Shown piece by piece: positions 1-9,106 of a DNA stretch of 54,790 nucleotides. Under the pieces are notes generated by a model. It did not search any database. It was not told where the DNA came from and saw nothing but the letters and a program-made list of their open reading frames with translations. Source of the stretch: Prevotella sp. (GTDB lineage: Bacteria; Bacteroidota; Bacteroidia; Bacteroidales; Bacteroidaceae); NCBI GenBank assembly GCA_017557185.1, contig JAFZAP010000069.1, positions 1 through 54,790 of the forward strand. Reading direction: 5' to 3'. The number at the start of each line of letters is the position of its first letter. The first letter of the stretch is position 1. A program made the translations under genes and the position numbers.

Positions 1-193
1 GTTTTGGTGATCAAAAAACAACACTAACAACAAGGGACAACGTAAAGTTGTCCAAAGTTGTCTAAGTTGTCTTAATAAATCCACAGCCAGATTGTCTTTA
101 GAAACAAATGGTTTGGGGGATCAAAAAAAAGTATCAGGGTCTAATTGTATATATTTCTCTAAGTAATTGGTAATTGAAAAAAAGATAGTTGTT
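1..193. repeat. Leader region with short tandem and inverted repeats upstream of nadE
   Basis: This stretch is AT-rich and non-coding. A roughly 10-bp unit, AAAGTTGTCC/T, is repeated three times at about 44-73. The first unit also pairs with GGACAAC just upstream, giving GGACAAC-GTAAA-GTTGTCC. Two related segments, GTTTTGGTGATCAAAAAA near position 1 and GGTTTGGGGGATCAAAAAA near position 112, form an imperfect direct repeat about 110 bp apart. I see no gene and no clear TANNTTTG promoter. The region probably carries the nadE promoter and leader, but this is inferred from position only. Confidence 0.4.
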
Positions 194-2179
194 ATGGAAC
201 ATGGATTTATCAAGGTAGCTGCTGCCGTGCCGACCGTAAGAGTCGGCGACCCGGAGTACAACGTGCAGCAGATTGAGAACCTCATCGTGCAAGCCGAAGG
301 CAAGGCTGTGGAGATTATCGTCTTCCCGGAACTTTGCATCACGGGTTACACGTGTCAGGACCTGTTTGCACAAAGCGTGCTGCTCGATGCCGCTGAGGCT
401 GCAGTCATGAAGCTGCTCGACTTCACGCGCCAGCTCGACATCGTCTCCATCGTCGGACTGCCCGTTGTGGTGGGCGACCTGTTGCTCAACTGCGCTGCCG
501 TCATCCAGAAAGGGCAGCTGCTGGGACTCGTGCCGAAGACGTATCTGCCCAACTACAGCGAGTTCTACGAGAAGCGCTGGTTTGCTTCGGCTCAGGATCT
601 GCGGCCCACCGACATCCGCTTTGCCGGCAATACCATCACCGTCGACCCGGAGGCACAGCTGTTCCGCACCTGCGACAACGTGCTGTTCGGTATCGAGATA
701 TGCGAGGACGTATGGGCTCCCACACCGCCCAGCAACCGATTGGCGCTGGCTGGTGCCGACCTCATCTTCAACCTCTCGGCGAGCGATGAGCTCATCGGTA
801 AGCACAACTACCTGAAGTCGCTGCTCGCACAGCAGAGTGCCCGCACGATGACCGCCTACGTATATAGCGGCTGCGGCTTCGGTGAGTCCACACAGGACGT
901 CGTCTATGGCGGCAATGCGCTCATCTACGAGAACGGTCGCCTGTTGGCCGAGGGAGAGCGCTTCCAGATGCAGAGTCAGACGGTTGCCGTACAGGTCGAT
1001 GTGGAACGGCTGCGTGCCGAGCGCCGCACCAACTCCACCTACGTCAACGCCTTGCGCAACCTGAAGTATGATATGGAGGCCAGCGGAAAGCAGATCCGTA
1101 TTACCAACTGCCGCTCCTATACGCCGCGTGACTTCGTGCTCGAGCGTGAGCTCAATCCGCTGCCGTTCATCCCGATGGCTGCCGATATGGCGAAGAGCTG
1201 TGAGGAGATTCTCAACATCCAGTCGATGGGCCTCGCCAAGCGACTCGTCCACACCAACAGCAAGCGCGTCATCATCGGCATCAGCGGCGGACTCGACTCC
1301 ACGCTCGCTCTGCTGGTCTGCGTCAGGGCGTTCGACAAGCTGGGCTACGACCGCAAGGGAATCGTCGGCGTGACGATGCCGGGCTTCGGCACCACCGACC
1401 GCACCTATCACAACGCCCTTGCCTTGATGCAGAGCCTGGGCATCACCCTGCGCGAAATCAATATTGCCAAAGCCGTCACCCAGCATTTCGAGGACATCGG
1501 CCACGATCCGTCGGTACACGATGTCACCTACGAGAACTCGCAGGCTCGCGAGCGCACACAGCTGCTCATGGATCTCAGCAACCAGCTCGGCGGACTCGTC
1601 GTAGGAACGGGCGACCTCTCCGAACTCGCTCTTGGCTGGGCCACCTACAACGGCGACCATATGTCGATGTACGGTGTGAATGCCGGCGTGCCCAAGACCC
1701 TCATCCGCTATCTCGTGCGCTATGTGGCTGCAGAGTTTGCTTCGCACGACGAGGAGAAGGATGCGGGCGATGTGTCGCGACTGCTACTCGACATCGTCGA
1801 TACTCCCATCAGCCCGGAACTGACGCCAGCCGACGAGAACGGACAGATCAAGCAGAAGACCGAGGACCTTGTGGGTCCCTACGAGCTGCACGATTTCTTC
1901 CTCTACTACTTCCTGCGCTTCGGCTTCGCACCCGAGAAGCTGTTCCTGCTGGCCAAGAAGGCTTTCGACGGTCACGACAGCCGCGTCGCTACCTACGACG
2001 ATGAAGTCATCCGCCATTGGCTTGCCACATTCCTGCGCCGATTCTTCAGTCAGCAGTTCAAGCGCTCCTGCTTGCCCGACGGGCCGAAGGTGGGCAGCGT
2101 GAGCCTCTCGCCGCGCGGCGACTGGCGCATGCCCAGCGACGCCTCCAGCGCCATCTGGCTGAAGCAGCTCACGTCCTAA
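194..2179 (+). CDS. nadE: Glutamine-dependent NAD+ synthetase
   Basis: Final step of NAD biosynthesis: ATP-dependent amidation of deamido-NAD+ using ammonia from glutamine, in the cytoplasm. The 661-aa protein has the two expected parts. The N-terminal nitrilase-type glutaminase shows the Glu-Lys-Cys triad as FPELC (E46), PKTYLPN (K115) and GIEICED (C170). The C-terminal ATP-pyrophosphatase shows SGGLDS at about residue 362 and a [12 protein letters not shown] segment. The length fits the fused, glutamine-using class. ATG at 194 is preferred over an in-frame TTG at 167, because it begins directly with the nitrilase fold. The gene stands alone, with a heptamer repeat tract between it and the next gene. 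A very long antisense reading frame over it is a codon-bias shadow. Confidence 0.96.
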   Translation: MEHGFIKVAAAVPTVRVGDPEYNVQQIENLIVQAEGKAVEIIVFPELCITGYTCQDLFAQSVLLDAAEAAVMKLLDFTRQLDIVSIVGLPVVVGDLLLNCAAVIQKGQLLGLVPKTYLPNYSEFYEKRWFASAQDLRPTDIRFAGNTITVDPEAQLFRTCDNVLFGIEICEDVWAPTPPSNRLALAGADLIFNLSASDELIGKHNYLKSLLAQQSARTMTAYVYSGCGFGESTQDVVYGGNALIYENGRLLAEGERFQMQSQTVAVQVDVERLRAERRTNSTYVNALRNLKYDMEASGKQIRITNCRSYTPRDFVLERELNPLPFIPMAADMAKSCEEILNIQSMGLAKRLVHTNSKRVIIGISGGLDSTLALLVCVRAFDKLGYDRKGIVGVTMPGFGTTDRTYHNALALMQSLGITLREINIAKAVTQHFEDIGHDPSVHDVTYENSQARERTQLLMDLSNQLGGLVVGTGDLSELALGWATYNGDHMSMYGVNAGVPKTLIRYLVRYVAAEFASHDEEKDAGDVSRLLLDIVDTPISPELTPADENGQIKQKTEDLVGPYELHDFFLYYFLRFGFAPEKLFLLAKKAFDGHDSRVATYDDEVIRHWLATFLRRFFSQQFKRSCLPDGPKVGSVSLSPRGDWRMPSDASSAIWLKQLTS

Positions 2180-2231
2180 CTATCCGCTCGACCCGAAGGG
2201 GCGCTTTCAGAGCGCAGCGGGGAAAGAATTG

Positions 2232-2275
2232 TCAACTCTCAACTCTCAACTCTCAACTGTCAACTATCAACTATC
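2232..2275 (+). repeat. Heptamer tandem repeat (TCAACTC/TCAACTA) x6 abutting a start codon
   Basis: Six consecutive 7-bp units run from 2232 to 2273: three TCAACTC, one TCAACTG and two TCAACTA. They end 2 bp before the TTG start of the next gene. The reverse complement, TAGTTGA, resembles the heptamers at 20306 and 37559. A 7-bp unit changes spacing by a non-integral helical turn when it expands or contracts, so copy number could affect translation or transcription. That effect is inference. Confidence 0.75.
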
Positions 2276-3403
2276 TTGACTCTCCACATCTTCAACCCCG
2301 AACACGACATCGCGCTTGCCACCAATGTGACACGCTTCACGGCTCCGCATGCCGGCCGACAGCTCAGGGCCGACCTGGGCTTTCTGCCTGCGCTTTGGGC
2401 GGCTGATGGCGATTTTGTGCTCGTAGATGATGTGGAGGCGGCACTCGAGGCTGTCCGACATTTCAGGCGACTGGCAGCAGAAGTGCTGTTTGTGACGGTG
2501 CAGGACATGCAGTTGCTGGTTCCGCAACTGACTGACAATATGGTGGTGAAACCCTGGGGGTGGGACTTGGGTGTGATCGAACAACTGCAGCAGATGGGAC
2601 TGCAACAGCAGGCACCCTCTGAAGCACAGCTGGCTTCCATTCGTACGCTCAGCAGCCGAAAGTGGGCAGCGAGTCATCTGTTGCCCGTTGTGCGAACCGC
2701 AGCTGATGGGCTTGTTGGTGAAGCCAGCTACGTCGATGACTTCGATGTCCTGCAACACATGATGCAAGCGGACGGCTCACTCCCTATTGGGGAGGGACGG
2801 GGTGAGGCTGTGCTGAAAGCCCCTTGGAGCAGTAGCGGAAGGGGAGTGCGCTATGTGTTGAATCCCGACCACTGGCGTCACAACGCCTCGTGGGCTCGCA
2901 ATGTCATCGACAAGCAGGGAGGCATCATGCTTGAGCCCTATTATAATAAGGTGAAGGATTTCGGAATGGAGTTCGAGGCCTGTGCCGACGGCCGTGTGGA
3001 ATATCGTGGGCTGTCGGCATTCCAGACGGTGAACGGAGCCTATACGGGTAGCATCATCGCTACCGAACGGGCGAAACGCGAGATGCTCAGTCGCTATGTC
3101 AGTATGCAGCAGTTGGAAGCTGTCAGCGACAGCATTTGCACGACGATGACGAAGGCGTTGCAGGGCATCTATGTCGGTCCGTTCGGCGTGGATATGATGA
3201 TTGTGGCGTCGGAAGAGCAGAACCGATTCCTGATGCACCCCTGCGTGGAACTGAACCTTCGCAATACGATGGGACATGTAGCCCTCTCGCTACCTTGCGA
3301 CGATACGATGCCCCAGCGGCTCATGCGCATCGACTACACCAATCGCTATCATCTGCGAATCGTCGAAACCAACGAAAATGTGCTGAATGGCCTGATGCTT
3401 TGA
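2276..3403 (+). CDS. ATP-grasp-like conserved Bacteroidota protein, function unknown
   Basis: A 375-aa cytoplasmic protein beginning TLHIFNPEHDIALA, a start I recognise only as a conserved uncharacterised Bacteroidota family. Features consistent with an ATP-grasp fold are VKPWGWD (about residue 88), a glycine/serine-rich APWSSSGRGVRY loop (about 182), EPYYNKVKDFGMEF, and a C-terminal acidic/Asn signature VELNLRNTMG (about 329) resembling the metal-binding ExNxR of ATP-grasp ligases. No substrate can be named. The start appears to be TTG at 2276, because the conserved N-terminus begins there; no ATG lies near. Residues around 166-175 (LPIGEGRGEA) are encoded by a GC-rich palindromic repeat, so part of the protein may be repeat-derived. 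Confidence 0.6.
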   Translation: MTLHIFNPEHDIALATNVTRFTAPHAGRQLRADLGFLPALWAADGDFVLVDDVEAALEAVRHFRRLAAEVLFVTVQDMQLLVPQLTDNMVVKPWGWDLGVIEQLQQMGLQQQAPSEAQLASIRTLSSRKWAASHLLPVVRTAADGLVGEASYVDDFDVLQHMMQADGSLPIGEGRGEAVLKAPWSSSGRGVRYVLNPDHWRHNASWARNVIDKQGGIMLEPYYNKVKDFGMEFEACADGRVEYRGLSAFQTVNGAYTGSIIATERAKREMLSRYVSMQQLEAVSDSICTTMTKALQGIYVGPFGVDMMIVASEEQNRFLMHPCVELNLRNTMGHVALSLPCDDTMPQRLMRIDYTNRYHLRIVETNENVLNGLML

Positions 3404-3563
3404 TCAGAAAGTATAAAAGGTATAAAGGGGAGTGAGAGGGCATAAAGGGACATTAGCCCTGCCCTTGGAACACCCAGCTATAAGCAAAGCATACGTCCCT
3501 TTAGACCCTACCATTTCTCTTTAAGTCCTTTAAGCCCTTGAAGTGGGGCCTGTGCCCTTCCTG

Positions 3564-3597
3564 CTCCCTCTCCTTTTGGAGAGGGCTGGGGTGAGGC
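3564..3597 (+). repeat. GC-rich dispersed palindromic repeat copy
   Basis: CTCCCTCTCCTTTTGGAGAG followed by GGCTGGGGTGAGGC. The palindrome plus the TGGGGTGRGGC tail matches copies at 20393, 33581-33658, 36475, 36549 and 37488. It sits between the ATP-grasp-like gene and the end of the permease gene. Confidence 0.6.
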
Positions 3598-3602
3598 TTC
3601 TA

Positions 3603-4823
3603 TTACTCGTGTCGGATGGCCTCAATCGGGTCCATCGTGGCTGCTTTCTGTGCAGGAATGTAGCCGAAGAGGATACCGATGATGACACAGACGAAGAAGG
3701 AGACGTAGATGCTCCATGCGGGCACGCTCGAGGGCATTCCCATCAGGGGCACGACGAATTCGCTGGCGCTGCAGCCTACCAGAATTCCCAGTAGGCCGCC
3801 TGTCACCGATATGAGTACCGACTCGATGAGGAATTGTAGGGAGATGACGGGTCCCGTAGCTCCAACGGCCATTCGCAGACCAATCTCCTTGGTGCGCTCG
3901 GTGACGGAGACGAGCATGATGTTCATGATGCCGATACCAGCCACGAGCAGCGAGAAGGCGGCTGCAACGACGAGGATGATGGTCACGGTGTCCATCGTTG
4001 ACGACATAGTCTCCATCATCTCGGCTTGTGAACGAATGGTGAAATCGTCTTCGGCTTCATCCTTGAGCTTGTGGTTGTCGCGCAGAATCTGTGTGAGCTC
4101 CTCGATAGCAGCGTCGGAGAGTTCCTCGGTGACTGCCGAGCAGACGATGCTGGAGAAATAGGTCTGAGCGGCGATGCGCTTCATGACGGTGGTGTAGGGT
4201 GCGATGATCACGTTGTCCTGGTCCATGCCCCACGAGTTATAGCCTTTCGCCTTGAGTACGCCGACGATACGCATGGGGATGCTCTTGAAGCGGATGGTCT
4301 TGCCGATGGGGTCGGTGGTTTCGCCGAAGAGCTCCTTGACAATTGTAGCACCCACTACGCACACCTTGGCTGCTTTCTTGATGTCTTCCTCGGTGAAGCA
4401 CTCTCCCTCCTCGATGGTCCATTGGCGAATCTCAAGGTAGTCGATCGACTCACCATACATCGAGGAGTTTGTGTTGTTGTTGCCGTAGATGGCCTGTCCG
4501 CTGGCGGTGACCTCGGGCGATACCTTCGTGACGAATCTCTTCTCGCGCACGATGCGTTCGTAGTCGGCCATCTTCAGCGTCTGCATGCTCGACGGGTCTT
4601 GTCGCACGCCGCCGCGCATGTCGGCACCCGGTCGGATGGTGAGCAGGTTGGTGCCCATTGTGGAGAGCTCGGAGCGGATGCTCTCCTTCGAGCCTTGTCC
4701 GATGGCCATCATGATGATGACAGCAGCAACGCCGATGATGATACCCAGCATGGAGAGGAATGATCGCATCTTGTTGCTGGCGACGGCCTTCAGGCTTACT
4801 TTGATAAGGTTTAGTATGTTCAT
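3603..4823 (-). CDS. MacB-type ABC transporter permease
   Basis: A 406-aa inner-membrane permease of the MacB/LolC (FtsX-like) family, which couples a cytoplasmic ATPase to periplasmic substrate handling. The N-terminus has the typical entry NKMRSFLSMLGIIIGVAAVI with the first transmembrane segment. A large periplasmic domain follows (about residues 45-270), then three C-terminal helices near 275-300, 325-355 and 365-390, ending in PIEAIRHE. Family members usually have exactly this 1+3 helix plan. It is the last gene of a minus-strand operon with the ATPase, HlyD-type adaptor and TolC-type factor upstream. A 115-bp inverted-repeat element separates it from the ATPase gene. The substrate (drug, peptide or lipoprotein) cannot be told from the sequence. 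Confidence 0.9.
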   Translation of the reverse strand: MNILNLIKVSLKAVASNKMRSFLSMLGIIIGVAAVIIMMAIGQGSKESIRSELSTMGTNLLTIRPGADMRGGVRQDPSSMQTLKMADYERIVREKRFVTKVSPEVTASGQAIYGNNNTNSSMYGESIDYLEIRQWTIEEGECFTEEDIKKAAKVCVVGATIVKELFGETTDPIGKTIRFKSIPMRIVGVLKAKGYNSWGMDQDNVIIAPYTTVMKRIAAQTYFSSIVCSAVTEELSDAAIEELTQILRDNHKLKDEAEDDFTIRSQAEMMETMSSTMDTVTIILVVAAAFSLLVAGIGIMNIMLVSVTERTKEIGLRMAVGATGPVISLQFLIESVLISVTGGLLGILVGCSASEFVVPLMGMPSSVPAWSIYVSFFVCVIIGILFGYIPAQKAATMDPIEAIRHE

Positions 4824-4830
4824 TTTCTAT

Positions 4831-4945
4831 GCCCCCTAAGTTAGGGGGATGGGGGTCTGACCAAGCGTTATTGTCAGACATTTTGTTTATTTTATGGATG
4901 GAGGTCTGCGCTTGTTCAGACCCCCAACCCCCTAGCTTAGGGGGC
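4831..4945. repeat. MITE/BIME-like element with 30-bp inverted termini
   Basis: Arms at 4831-4860 and 4916-4945 are inverted copies matching at 28 of 30 positions. Each arm carries its own palindrome, CCCCCTAAGYTAGGGGG, followed by a G-rich run and TCTGA. The 55-bp centre is AT-richer and non-coding. The element fills almost the whole gap between the ATPase and permease genes of one operon, so its hairpins would be present in the operon mRNA. Confidence 0.8.
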
Positions 4946-4948
4946 TAA

Positions 4949-5707
4949 TCAATCGTCCTGCGGCATCGGCAGAGCGGCGAGGGCTTCGGCAGCCGACTTG
5001 ATGTTGGTGTTGATGGTGTCCTCGCGTATCTTTCCGTCGCGGAGATTTATGTTGCGACTTGCATACTCGGCAATCTCGGGGTTGTGGGTCACGAAGATGA
5101 TGGTGTGGCCCTGCTTGTAGAGCTCCTGGAAGAGCACCAGCATCTCGAACGATGTGCGGGTGTCGAGGTTACCCGTTGCCTCGTCGGCCAGCACGACGGC
5201 GGGGTCGTTGACCAAGGCGCGGGCGATGGCGACACGCTGCATCTGTCCACCTGACATCTGGTTCGATTTGTGTTCGAGGCGGTCGCCCAGCCCTACTGCC
5301 TGCAGGGCTTTGATGGCTTTCTCGCGACGCTCGCGGGCGGAGTAGTCGGAGTTGTACATCAGCGGCAGCTCTACATTCTCGATGGCCGTCGTCTTCGGCA
5401 GCAGGTTGTAGGTCTGGAACACGAAGCCGATCTTGCGGTTGCGCAGGTGGGCGCGCTGTGTCTTCGACATCGAGCGCACGGAGATGCCGTCGAGGAAGTA
5501 CTCGCCACTGGTGGGAGTGTCGAGGCAGCCCAGCTGGTTCAGGAGCGTAGACTTTCCGGAGCCCGAGGTGCCCTGTATGGTGACGAACTCGCCCTCATAG
5601 ATCTTGAACGATACGCCGCGCAGAGCCTTCACCGTCTCGGAGCCTACCTGGAAGTAGCGCTTGACGTTCTGCAGTTCGATGACGACTTTTCTATTGTCTT
5701 CACTCAT
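4949..5707 (-). CDS. ABC transporter ATP-binding protein (MacB/LolD family)
   Basis: A 252-aa cytoplasmic ATPase. It shows Walker [15 protein letters not shown] (about residue 45), Q-loop [11 protein letters not shown] signature [15 protein letters not shown] (about 147), Walker [14 protein letters not shown] and switch His in FVTHNPEIA. The GNLD and TYNLL variants are typical of the MacB/LolD subgroup that energises lipoprotein or macrolide export rather than uptake. It lies 6 bp downstream of the adaptor gene, so the two are co-transcribed and probably translationally coupled. A short C-terminal tail after the H-loop carries no recognised domain. Confidence 0.93.
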   Translation of the reverse strand: MSEDNRKVVIELQNVKRYFQVGSETVKALRGVSFKIYEGEFVTIQGTSGSGKSTLLNQLGCLDTPTSGEYFLDGISVRSMSKTQRAHLRNRKIGFVFQTYNLLPKTTAIENVELPLMYNSDYSARERREKAIKALQAVGLGDRLEHKSNQMSGGQMQRVAIARALVNDPAVVLADEATGNLDTRTSFEMLVLFQELYKQGHTIIFVTHNPEIAEYASRNINLRDGKIREDTINTNIKSAAEALAALPMPQDD

Positions 5708-5713
5708 GACTTC

Positions 5714-6937
5714 TTATCTTCTGGGCATTTGGTTCTGATTCTGCTGACCGCTCTGGTTCTGTCGGGTATTGTTATTCCTCGGACGCGGCATGAAAGGATT
5801 GTTGGCTTGCTGGGTAGCATCCGGCATTCCTGCACCAGCCACGTTGATGTCGGTGAGCACTTCCGCGCCTTCGTCAATGCCGCTGAGGATCTCGGTGAGC
5901 ACGCCGTTGGTGATGCCGATGCCTACGCTGTGTGCCTTGAAGGTGTTGCCCTCGCGTGTCCACAACTTGTGATCACCCTGACAGTCCTCAATGACCTGGT
6001 CGGGGGTGAGAATAGCCGCGTTGGGCGTGAAGCGCAGCGCCTTTGCTGGAACAGCGAGCACGTTGTTCTTCTCAAGCGTGAAGATAGTGACGTTGGCGGT
6101 AAGGCCGGGCTTCAGCTTCAGCGAGACGTTGGGTGCCGAGATGACAACCTCGTAGGTGACGACGTTGCTCTCGGTGGTGGCCTGCTGGCGCACCTGCTTC
6201 ACGGAACCCTGGAAGGTGTCGTCGGGGAAGGCGTCGACGGTGAAGGTGACGCGCTGGCCTGCCTTCACACCGCCGATGTCAGCTTCGTCGATGTCGGCGA
6301 TGACCTGCATGTTGGTGAGGTCCTGAGCGATGGTGAAGAGCTCGGGCGTGGAGAACGATGCGGCAACGGTCTGTCCTTCCTCAACCGACTTCGACAAAAC
6401 GATGCCGTCGATAGGCGAGGTGATGGTAGCGTAGCCGAGGTTGGTCTGTGCGCGCCTGACAGTCTCGCGGGCCTGTGCCACCTGTTGGTTTGCTTGCTGG
6501 TAGGAGAGACGTGCGTTCTCGAAGTCGTCGGCCGACACGAGTCCCTTCTCGTAGAGGGTCTTGAAACGATTGTAGTTTGCCGACTGGTAGTTCAGCGCAC
6601 TCTGTACGCTATTGAGGTTTGCCTTTGCGGTATTGAGTTCGCTGATGAGGTTGGTCTTGTCGAGTTCGGCGATGACCTGTCCCTTTCGCACCACGCTGTT
6701 GTAATCGACATAGAGTTTTGCTACGATACCGCTCACCTGTGTACCTACGGTGACGGAGGTGACAGGCTCGATGGTGCCTGTGGCGGTGATGGTGGTGTGG
6801 ATGTCCGTCGTGACGACCTTCTCGGTTTCGAAGGTCACGGTATGCTTCTCCTTCTTTCCTGTGAATAGCCAGATCAGAATGCCGATGACTAACAGGGCAA
6901 GGAGGGCGATCCAAATCTTTTTATTGATCTTCTTCAT
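5714..6937 (-). CDS. HlyD/MacA-type periplasmic adaptor protein
   Basis: A 407-aa membrane fusion protein bridging the inner-membrane ABC pump and the outer-membrane factor. Residues 7-25 form a single N-terminal membrane anchor (IWIALLALLVIGILIWLF). A split lipoyl/barrel-sandwich domain follows (GTQVSGIVAKLYVDYNSVVRKGQVIAELD, about 67-95, and TSPIDGIVLSKSVEEGQTV, about 163-181) on either side of an alpha-helical hairpin, then the beta-barrel and membrane-proximal parts. The C-terminus is a low-complexity Asn/Gln/Arg/Pro tail of about 35 residues (for example NNNTRQNQSGQQNQNQ), unusual for MacA and probably disordered. It is 19 bp from the TolC-type gene. Confidence 0.92.
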   Translation of the reverse strand: MKKINKKIWIALLALLVIGILIWLFTGKKEKHTVTFETEKVVTTDIHTTITATGTIEPVTSVTVGTQVSGIVAKLYVDYNSVVRKGQVIAELDKTNLISELNTAKANLNSVQSALNYQSANYNRFKTLYEKGLVSADDFENARLSYQQANQQVAQARETVRRAQTNLGYATITSPIDGIVLSKSVEEGQTVAASFSTPELFTIAQDLTNMQVIADIDEADIGGVKAGQRVTFTVDAFPDDTFQGSVKQVRQQATTESNVVTYEVVISAPNVSLKLKPGLTANVTIFTLEKNNVLAVPAKALRFTPNAAILTPDQVIEDCQGDHKLWTREGNTFKAHSVGIGITNGVLTEILSGIDEGAEVLTDINVAGAGMPDATQQANNPFMPRPRNNNTRQNQSGQQNQNQMPRR

Positions 6938-6956
6938 ATACCTTATATATTTTATG

Positions 6957-8300
6957 TTATTTCAGTTCTCCGCTTTCATAGAATTTCAGCATGTCGATGT
7001 TGAGAATCGTGAGATACTTGCTCTGCAACTCACTTTGCTGGGCTTGCAGCAGGGCATCGCGACCCTTCATGAGCTCCACGATGTTGATGAGGCCAGCATC
7101 GAACTTTCCGCTGAGCATTTCATAACTGGTCTTCGCACTTTCGGTTGCCACCTTGGCGGCCTTGAACTTCTCCTGGTTGGTAGATGACTGGAGCCAGTAG
7201 TTCTCGATGGTGGAGTAGAGGGAGGTCTGTTTGTCCTTCAGGTCGAGGAGGTAGTTTTCGCGCTGCAGTTTTGCCTTGTTGACGGCCGTCTTAGTAGAAC
7301 GGTTGTCGAAGATGGGAACGCTCACATTGAAGCCGGCTCCGAGGTTGAAGTTATTCTTCATCTGCGACCCCAAGGCGTTGTTGCTCATCGAAGTATGGTT
7401 GGTTGTTGCGCTGGCGCTGAATCCGACGGTGGGCAGGCTCTGAGCCTTCGCCATCTTGATGTTCAGGTCGCTGGTTTCGATGCCCAACTTGGCATTTCGG
7501 ATTTCCGGCCGCTGTTCGAGGGCTGCGGTATATACGCTCTGCAGGCTGGGGATGAGCTGTAGGGCCATCTCATCGGTCGTCGTCGGCACGACGATGTCGA
7601 ATTCCTCGTCGTCGACAATCTGCAGAAGCTGCTTCAGCTGGCGCTTGTAGTTGCGCAGGTTGCTCCGTCCCTCAACGATGGAATATTCGTCCTGTGCACG
7701 CTGGGAGGTGAGCTGGGCGAGGTCGGCACGACTCATCTTGCCCACCTCGACGAAAGCCTGACCGCGCTGTTCGTTCTTGCGGCTTGTCTCGAGGCTCTGC
7801 TCGTTCACCTTAATGGCCTCGGTGGAATAAAGTATCTGCACGTAGAGCTGGGCAATCTGCTCCTGGATGCTCTGAGCCGTGATGGCTGAATCGAGCTCTG
7901 CCTGCTGGGCAGCCATCTCGTTCTGACGGATGGTGTTGCGGTTGCGGTTGCCGTTCCAAACGGTCCAGGTCGAGCTGACACCGTAGGAGCCGTTGTAGAA
8001 CACCTTGTCGACGCTCTGCTGAACATAGCCGTTCTGCACCGATGCACGGCCTATCTCAGGCCAAGGCTGATAGGAAACGCTGTGGTTGGTGGAGCCGCTC
8101 AGCGAAGGCAATAGTGCTGCCTGACTCTGCAAGATATCCTCTTGTGCCGAGAGTCGGGTGATGCGGTTTTTCTGAAGTGTGATGTTGTTTTGCAATGCAT
8201 AGTCGATGCATTCGCGGAGTGTCCATTGTCGGGCGGAGGCCGTCGTGATTGCTCCAAACATAAAGAAAAGCAATAGGGCCTTTTTGAAATAATGATTCAT
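6957..8300 (-). CDS. TolC-family outer-membrane efflux protein
   Basis: A 447-aa outer-membrane factor with a cleavable signal peptide (MNHYFKKALLLFFMFGAITTASA) and two OEP repeats rich in long alpha-helical segments. Tell-tale elements are WTLRECIDYALQNNITLQ at the mature N-terminus and repeated Gln/Ala/Asn helices ending in AGLINIVELMKGRDALLQAQ near the C-terminus. It forms the exit duct for the adaptor-ABC pump encoded downstream and is the first gene of the four-gene minus-strand operon. A dyad CGTTGT-GTT-ACAACG lies about 65-80 bp upstream and is a possible operator. Confidence 0.93.
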   Translation of the reverse strand: MNHYFKKALLLFFMFGAITTASARQWTLRECIDYALQNNITLQKNRITRLSAQEDILQSQAALLPSLSGSTNHSVSYQPWPEIGRASVQNGYVQQSVDKVFYNGSYGVSSTWTVWNGNRNRNTIRQNEMAAQQAELDSAITAQSIQEQIAQLYVQILYSTEAIKVNEQSLETSRKNEQRGQAFVEVGKMSRADLAQLTSQRAQDEYSIVEGRSNLRNYKRQLKQLLQIVDDEEFDIVVPTTTDEMALQLIPSLQSVYTAALEQRPEIRNAKLGIETSDLNIKMAKAQSLPTVGFSASATTNHTSMSNNALGSQMKNNFNLGAGFNVSVPIFDNRSTKTAVNKAKLQRENYLLDLKDKQTSLYSTIENYWLQSSTNQEKFKAAKVATESAKTSYEMLSGKFDAGLINIVELMKGRDALLQAQQSELQSKYLTILNIDMLKFYESGELK

Positions 8301-8366
8301 ATAATCTCTATTTAATGACTATTCCTTGAGTATAACTGATGTCTTTAGAACTCATACAATAATTAT

Positions 8367-8381
8367 CGTTGTGTTACAACG
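8367..8381. promoter_or_regulatory. Dyad upstream of the efflux operon (candidate operator)
   Basis: CGTTGT-GTT-ACAACG is a perfect 6-bp dyad with a 3-bp spacer, in the 155-bp gap between riboflavin synthase and the TolC-type gene. Efflux operons are often controlled by TetR/MarR-type repressors binding such dyads. No repressor gene is adjacent, so the role is inferred from position only. Confidence 0.3.
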
Positions 8382-8455
8382 TTTTATTTGACGCTCATCG
8401 AATTATATCGTTTATCTCTTCCTCGGTTTTGTAACATCTATTAACTGCGTCTGTG

Positions 8456-9079
8456 TCAGCTGCTGAGCTCTTGCAGTCGGGCAATGTATTTGCCCAGGAT
8501 GTCGAACTCCAGGTTGACGACAGTGCCGACGGTGATGTTGCAGAAGTTGGTGTTCTCGAAGGTGTAGGGGATGATGGCCACACGGAAAGAATCGGCAGTA
8601 GGGTCACAGACGGTCAGCGAGACTCCGTTGACGGTCACCGAGCCCTTGTCGACGGTGAAGTAACCCCTGCGTGCCATTTCTTTCGACGCTTCATATTCGA
8701 AGGTGAAATAGGTGGAGCCGTCGGCATCTTCCATCGCCGTGCAGCGGGCTGTCTGGTCGACGTGTCCCTGAACGATATGTCCGTCGAGACGGCCGTTCAT
8801 CAACATGGAGCGCTCCACGTTGACGCGGCTTCCCACCTCGAGCAGCCCGAGGTTGGTGCGGATGAGGGTTTCCTTCATAGCCGTAACGGTATAGGAGGCA
8901 GGCATGCTGTCGGTGGCCGGAGTGATTCCGACGACGGTAAGGCAGACGCCATTGTGAGAAATGCTTTGGTCGATACTCAGTTCGTCAACGAACGAACAGG
9001 TGAGGGTGAAATGTATGTTCTCTTGATCTTTCCTGATGGCCAGAACGGTAGCCATCTCTTCCACGATTCCGCTAAACAC
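8456..9079 (-). CDS. ribE: Riboflavin synthase alpha subunit
   Basis: Catalyses dismutation of two 6,7-dimethyl-8-ribityllumazine molecules to riboflavin. At 207 aa the protein has the family's internal duplication. The first lumazine-binding barrel begins MFSGIVEEMATV and contains NGVCLTVVGI (about residue 49). The second begins DGHIVQGHVDQTA (about 101) and contains NGVSLTVCDPTADSFRV (about 150). The second copy closes with FCNITVGTVVNLEFDILGKY. There is no rib operon around it. Upstream, a strong promoter and a 187-nt structured RNA precede it by about 30 bp, so it may be expressed by read-through from that RNA. Confidence 0.94.
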   Translation of the reverse strand: MFSGIVEEMATVLAIRKDQENIHFTLTCSFVDELSIDQSISHNGVCLTVVGITPATDSMPASYTVTAMKETLIRTNLGLLEVGSRVNVERSMLMNGRLDGHIVQGHVDQTARCTAMEDADGSTYFTFEYEASKEMARRGYFTVDKGSVTVNGVSLTVCDPTADSFRVAIIPYTFENTNFCNITVGTVVNLEFDILGKYIARLQELSS

Positions 9080-9106
9080 TTGAAAAACTAATTAAATGAT
9101 TAGATG

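Noticed and set aside
134-1747. Long minus-strand reading frame (537 codons) antisense to nadE
   Set aside because: Its sequence is His/Val/Ala/Glu-rich with no domain; it mirrors the codon bias of the nadE gene.
5270-6868. 532-codon plus-strand frame antisense to the ABC ATPase and adaptor genes
   Set aside because: Crosses two clearly assigned genes with perfect family motifs on the other strand; no recognisable motifs itself.
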